A DNA stretch of 15,333 bases from Lentisphaeria bacterium. Lineage in GTDB: Bacteria; Verrucomicrobiota; Lentisphaeria; Oligosphaerales; Oligosphaeraceae. The position numbers and the translations under genes were made by a program. Position 1 is the first letter of the stretch. Every line of letters begins with the position of its first letter. The notes below the pieces were generated by a model, which worked only from the letters and a program-made list of their open reading frames with translations, made no database searches and had not been told where the DNA came from. The stretch is from contig JAEDMH010000048.1 in the NCBI GenBank assembly GCA_016303095.1, forward strand, positions 1 through 15,333, read 5' to 3'. Below are positions 12,955 to 15,333 of this stretch, one piece after another.

Positions 12955-15201
12955 ATGTCCATGACGCCGCCAGGGCTCTTTGAGCATGCACGGCAGGAGC
13001 GCCTGAAAAAGGAGGCGCCCCTGGCGGCCCGGATGCGCCCCCGCACCCTCCAGGAATACATCGGCCAAACCCATCTCCTGGCCCCGGGACGCCTTCTGCG
13101 ACGCGCCATCCAGGCAGACCGCCTCTCCTCCTTGATCTTCTACGGTCCCCCAGGCACGGGAAAGACCACCCTGGCCAGCGTCATCGCCAACACCACCAGC
13201 TCCGCCTTCGTCACCCTGAATGCGGTCATGGCGGGCCTGGCGGATCTCAAGGCGGTCACGGCGGAGGCCCAGAGAAAGCAGGGAGAATACGGGCAGCGCA
13301 CCATTCTCTTCATCGACGAGGTGCATCGCTGGAACCGGGCCCAGCAGGACGCCCTGCTCCCCTGGGTGGAAAATGGCACCGTCATCCTCATCGGCGCCAC
13401 CACCGAAAATCCCTATTTCACCGTGAACCGGGCTCTGGTCTCCCGGAGCCGGGTCTTCCAGCTGAAGCCCCTGGACGGAGAGGAGGTGCGCCAGGTGATG
13501 CGTCAAGCCCTGGAGGATCCGGAGCGGGGCTACGGCAAGCTCTCCGTGTCGATGGATCCCGAGGCCATGGCCCATCTGGCCAATGTGGCCAATGGAGACG
13601 CCCGGGCCGCCCTGAACGCCCTGGAACTGGCCGTGGAAACCACTCCTCCGGGAGAGGATGGAGTCATCCATGTGACTCTGGCCGTGGCCGAGGAGTCCAT
13701 CCAGCGACGGGCAGTCCTCTACGACCGGGAGGGAGACTGCCACTTCGACACCATCTCCGCCTTCATCAAGTCCATGCGGGGCTCGGATCCGGATGCGGTT
13801 TTCTACTGGCTGGCGAAAATGGTCTACGCCGGCGAAGATCCCCGCTTTATCTTTCGCCGAATGCTCATCTTCGCCTCGGAGGACATTGGCATGGCGGATC
13901 CCCATGCGGTCCCCTTCGTCCAATCCTGCGCCGAGGCCTTCGACCGGGTGGGTCTCCCGGAAGGACATTTTCCCCTGGCCCACGCCGCCCTCTATTGCGC
14001 CACCGCCCCCAAGTCCAATTCGGTCCTGGGCTTCTTTGATGCCTTAAAGCTGGTGGAGAAGGAGCGGGAGGGAGAGGTGCCCAATCATCTGCGGGATGCC
14101 AGCCGGGACAAGAAGGGCTTCGGCCACGGCGTGGGCTACCGCTACCCCCACGAATACCGAGATCACTGGGTGGCCCAGCAATATCTTCCCACCTCTCTCC
14201 AGGGAAGGGTCTTCTACCAGCCCGGAAACCTGGGCTACGAAAGCACCCTGGCCGACCAAATCCGCCAACGACGGGAACTCCAATTGGCCGCACTCCGGGA
14301 AAGAACCCAGTGCCCCCCCCAGGAAATCCTCACCTTCTCCCCCACGGAAAAACGCTCGGAACAGTGGCTGGCCCGCACGGTGGATTCCCTCACCGGATTC
14401 CTGGCCCAGCTCCGAAAGGAACTCTTCCAACGACACCCCCTCCAGAGACACGAACGGGTTCTGGATCTCACCGCCGACTCGGGACTCCTCACCTGGGAAG
14501 CCGTCCGCCAAACTCCGGAAGGCGGGGTCTGGGCCCTGGTCCGCACCCCGGAAGCCCGTCAGTTCCTCCTGGAGGAGGCCGCCAATCTCCCCGACCTCCG
14601 ACGTCCCCAAGTCCTGGTGGGCACCCCGGAAGAACTCCCCGACCTCCTCCAAAAGCAGGGAAATCAGGATCTCCGCTTCGACCTGATCCTGGGACGCAAC
14701 GCCCTGGGACGCCCCCCCCACCGGGAAATAATCCTGAAGACCCTGGCCCGCCTCCTGGAACCCAAAGGCGGCACCCTGGCCCTGGCGGAAACCCTGCCCC
14801 AACGGGGACAACGCCTCTCCCAACTCCTGGAAAACCACTCCGCCCTGCCCCCGGAAATCCCCCAGGCAGAAGAACAACTCTATCAAAAGAAGGATGACCC
14901 CCTCCTGAACTGGGACGTGGAAGAATTGCTCCAGGAAGCCCGCAACGCCGGATTCCCCCACCCCCACGCCACCCTCCTGGATTCCCACCGCACCCAACTG
15001 CTCCCCCCACAAGTCCTGGAACGGTGGATGAATCCCCAACAACCCGGCTCCTACGCCCAACGTCTCCTGGATGCCGGACTCCCCCAGGAGCTCCTCCCGG
15101 TCTTCTCCTCCGCTATGGCTGCTCTGGCCGGCAAAACCGTCACCATCCACTCCGTGGTGGCCCTCCTGGAAGCCCACGCCAACAAAGAAGACAGGAGCTA
15201 G
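12955..15201 (+). CDS. rarA: RarA/MgsA AAA+ ATPase fused to a methyltransferase-like C-terminal domain
   Basis: A 748-residue fusion. Residues 1 to about 445 are a complete replication-associated recombination protein RarA (MgsA; WRNIP1/Mgs1 relatives), a clamp-loader-like ATPase acting at stalled forks: Walker A GPPGTGKT (64-71), Walker B ILFIDEVHR (117-125), sensor 1 IGATTEN (146-152), SRSR arginine finger (163-166), the family tetramer domain with FIFRRMLIFASEDIG, and the GYRYPHEY motif before the usual RarA end. Residues about 460-748 are an extra domain with RVLDLTADSGLLTWEA (501-516), resembling SAM-binding motif I, and FDLILGRNAL (575-584), resembling motif IV, then helical sequence. 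From memory, databases hold a 'RarA/unknown domain fusion' group, so the fusion itself is probably known though its role is not. ATG 12955 or 12961 could start it; no Shine-Dalgarno. Confidence 0.93.
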   Translation: MSMTPPGLFEHARQERLKKEAPLAARMRPRTLQEYIGQTHLLAPGRLLRRAIQADRLSSLIFYGPPGTGKTTLASVIANTTSSAFVTLNAVMAGLADLKAVTAEAQRKQGEYGQRTILFIDEVHRWNRAQQDALLPWVENGTVILIGATTENPYFTVNRALVSRSRVFQLKPLDGEEVRQVMRQALEDPERGYGKLSVSMDPEAMAHLANVANGDARAALNALELAVETTPPGEDGVIHVTLAVAEESIQRRAVLYDREGDCHFDTISAFIKSMRGSDPDAVFYWLAKMVYAGEDPRFIFRRMLIFASEDIGMADPHAVPFVQSCAEAFDRVGLPEGHFPLAHAALYCATAPKSNSVLGFFDALKLVEKEREGEVPNHLRDASRDKKGFGHGVGYRYPHEYRDHWVAQQYLPTSLQGRVFYQPGNLGYESTLADQIRQRRELQLAALRERTQCPPQEILTFSPTEKRSEQWLARTVDSLTGFLAQLRKELFQRHPLQRHERVLDLTADSGLLTWEAVRQTPEGGVWALVRTPEARQFLLEEAANLPDLRRPQVLVGTPEELPDLLQKQGNQDLRFDLILGRNALGRPPHREIILKTLARLLEPKGGTLALAETLPQRGQRLSQLLENHSALPPEIPQAEEQLYQKKDDPLLNWDVEELLQEARNAGFPHPHATLLDSHRTQLLPPQVLERWMNPQQPGSYAQRLLDAGLPQELLPVFSSAMAALAGKTVTIHSVVALLEAHANKEDRS

Positions 15202-15235
15202 AAATCGAGAGGGTCTAGATATTCTATATGTCCTA

Positions 15236-15241
15236 TATAAT
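15236..15241 (+). promoter_or_regulatory. Perfect TATAAT -10 candidate after rarA
   Basis: TATAAT lies in an AT-rich island unlike the surrounding GC-rich sequence, on the strand leading out of the window. The -35 region at 16-18 bp spacing (TCTAGA / GTCTAG) is poor, so this is a weak promoter call for an unseen plus-strand gene. Confidence 0.35.
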
Positions 15242-15260
15242 CTAGGAGTTGCATCCTAGA
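15241..15260 (+). repeat. Perfect inverted repeat TCTAGGA-6-TCCTAGA
   Basis: Seven-base arms (15241-15247, 15254-15260) flank a 6-nt loop GTTGCA, 40 bp after the rarA stop. No T run follows, so it is not a standard intrinsic terminator. It overlaps the candidate -10 by one base and could be an operator dyad or RNA hairpin. Confidence 0.5.
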
Positions 15261-15320
15261 AACAGACCTGCGAAGGGGGCGTTTCTGGACGGGGAATCCC
15301 GGCCAGGAAGGGGATCCTGG
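15258..15320 (+). repeat. Two further inverted repeats downstream of rarA
   Basis: AGAAAC/GTTTCT (15258-15263 and 15281-15286, 17-nt loop) and CCAGGA/TCCTGG (15303-15308 and 15315-15320, 6-nt loop) follow directly. Together with the preceding dyad, most of the last 93 bases can fold. No open reading frame is evident in 15202-15333; this could be the 3' region of rarA, a leader of the next gene, or part of a small RNA. Confidence 0.35.
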
Positions 15321-15333
15321 GGCAGTATTGTGG

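Noticed and set aside
11845..13983. A 712-codon open frame on the minus strand across thrC and rarA
   Set aside because: It lies fully antisense to two clearly conserved proteins; its product is low-complexity Gly/His/Gln-rich and shows no family motif. High G+C codon usage removes stops from the opposite strand.
14313..14320. Run of eight C in rarA near the junction with the C-terminal domain, as a possible frameshift site separating the two domains
   Set aside because: Neither the +1 nor the -1 frame meets an early stop after the run (both stay open for hundreds of bases), so slippage would not give a clean RarA-only product.

Overview
This is a GC-rich bacterial chromosomal window (by eye above 60% G+C, strong C/G bias at codon third positions). 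It is densely packed with one long minus-strand gene run (about 11334 down to 1) and two plus-strand genes (11530-15201) that diverge from it. RNase Y, an ExbB/ExbD/TonB-like set, an ABC-2 permease with a very large external loop, a companion TPR-like protein carrying a GGFRG...LADYLWLR block, and a RarA fused to a methyltransferase-like domain together suggest a Gram-negative-type member of the PVC group (Verrucomicrobiota / Lentisphaerota / Kiritimatiellota). That assignment rests on protein resemblance alone and is tentative. No tRNA, rRNA, CRISPR array, insertion sequence or phage gene was seen.

Layout of the minus strand, in transcription order: a DJ-1/YajL-like protein (11334-10774); an ABC-2 type permease (10697-9117); a membrane-anchored repeat-type protein of unknown function (9051-7402); ExbB/TolQ-like (7359-6703); ExbD/TolR-like (6678-6178); a TonB-like protein (6209-5340); a 93-residue membrane/zinc-ribbon protein (5303-5022); RsmD (5018-4416); 5-formyltetrahydrofolate cyclo-ligase (4419-3811); RNase Y (3830-2166). 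A 122-bp gap follows, then an Lrp/AsnC regulator (2043-1555), a class I aminotransferase (1580-378) and TrmB, cut by the window edge (374-1). Gaps are short and several genes overlap by 4-32 bp, so one or two long operons are likely. On the plus strand are threonine synthase (11530-12936) and the RarA fusion (12955-15201), 18 bp apart. A divergent promoter region (11335-11529) separates the two directions.

Three themes stand out. First, genes 10697-5022 look like a dedicated envelope system: an ABC-2 permease without its ATPase in view, an unknown periplasmic TPR-like protein and an ExbB/ExbD/TonB-like motor. Its ExbD has no acidic residue in the membrane helix, although family members normally use one for proton transfer. 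Second, a housekeeping cluster (rsmD, cyclo-ligase, rny, trmB) handles rRNA/tRNA methylation, folate salvage and mRNA decay, and the lrp-aminotransferase pair looks like an amino-acid-responsive unit similar in layout to the AlaR/AlaT pair of Bacillus. Third, many starts lack a Shine-Dalgarno sequence and instead follow a C/T-rich leader on the coding strand, whichever strand the gene is on.

No non-genic stretch exceeds 300 bases. The longest gaps are 11335-11529 (divergent promoters and a palindrome), 15202-15333 (AT-rich, CTAG-rich, three inverted repeats) and 2044-2165 (hairpins and an A/T run).
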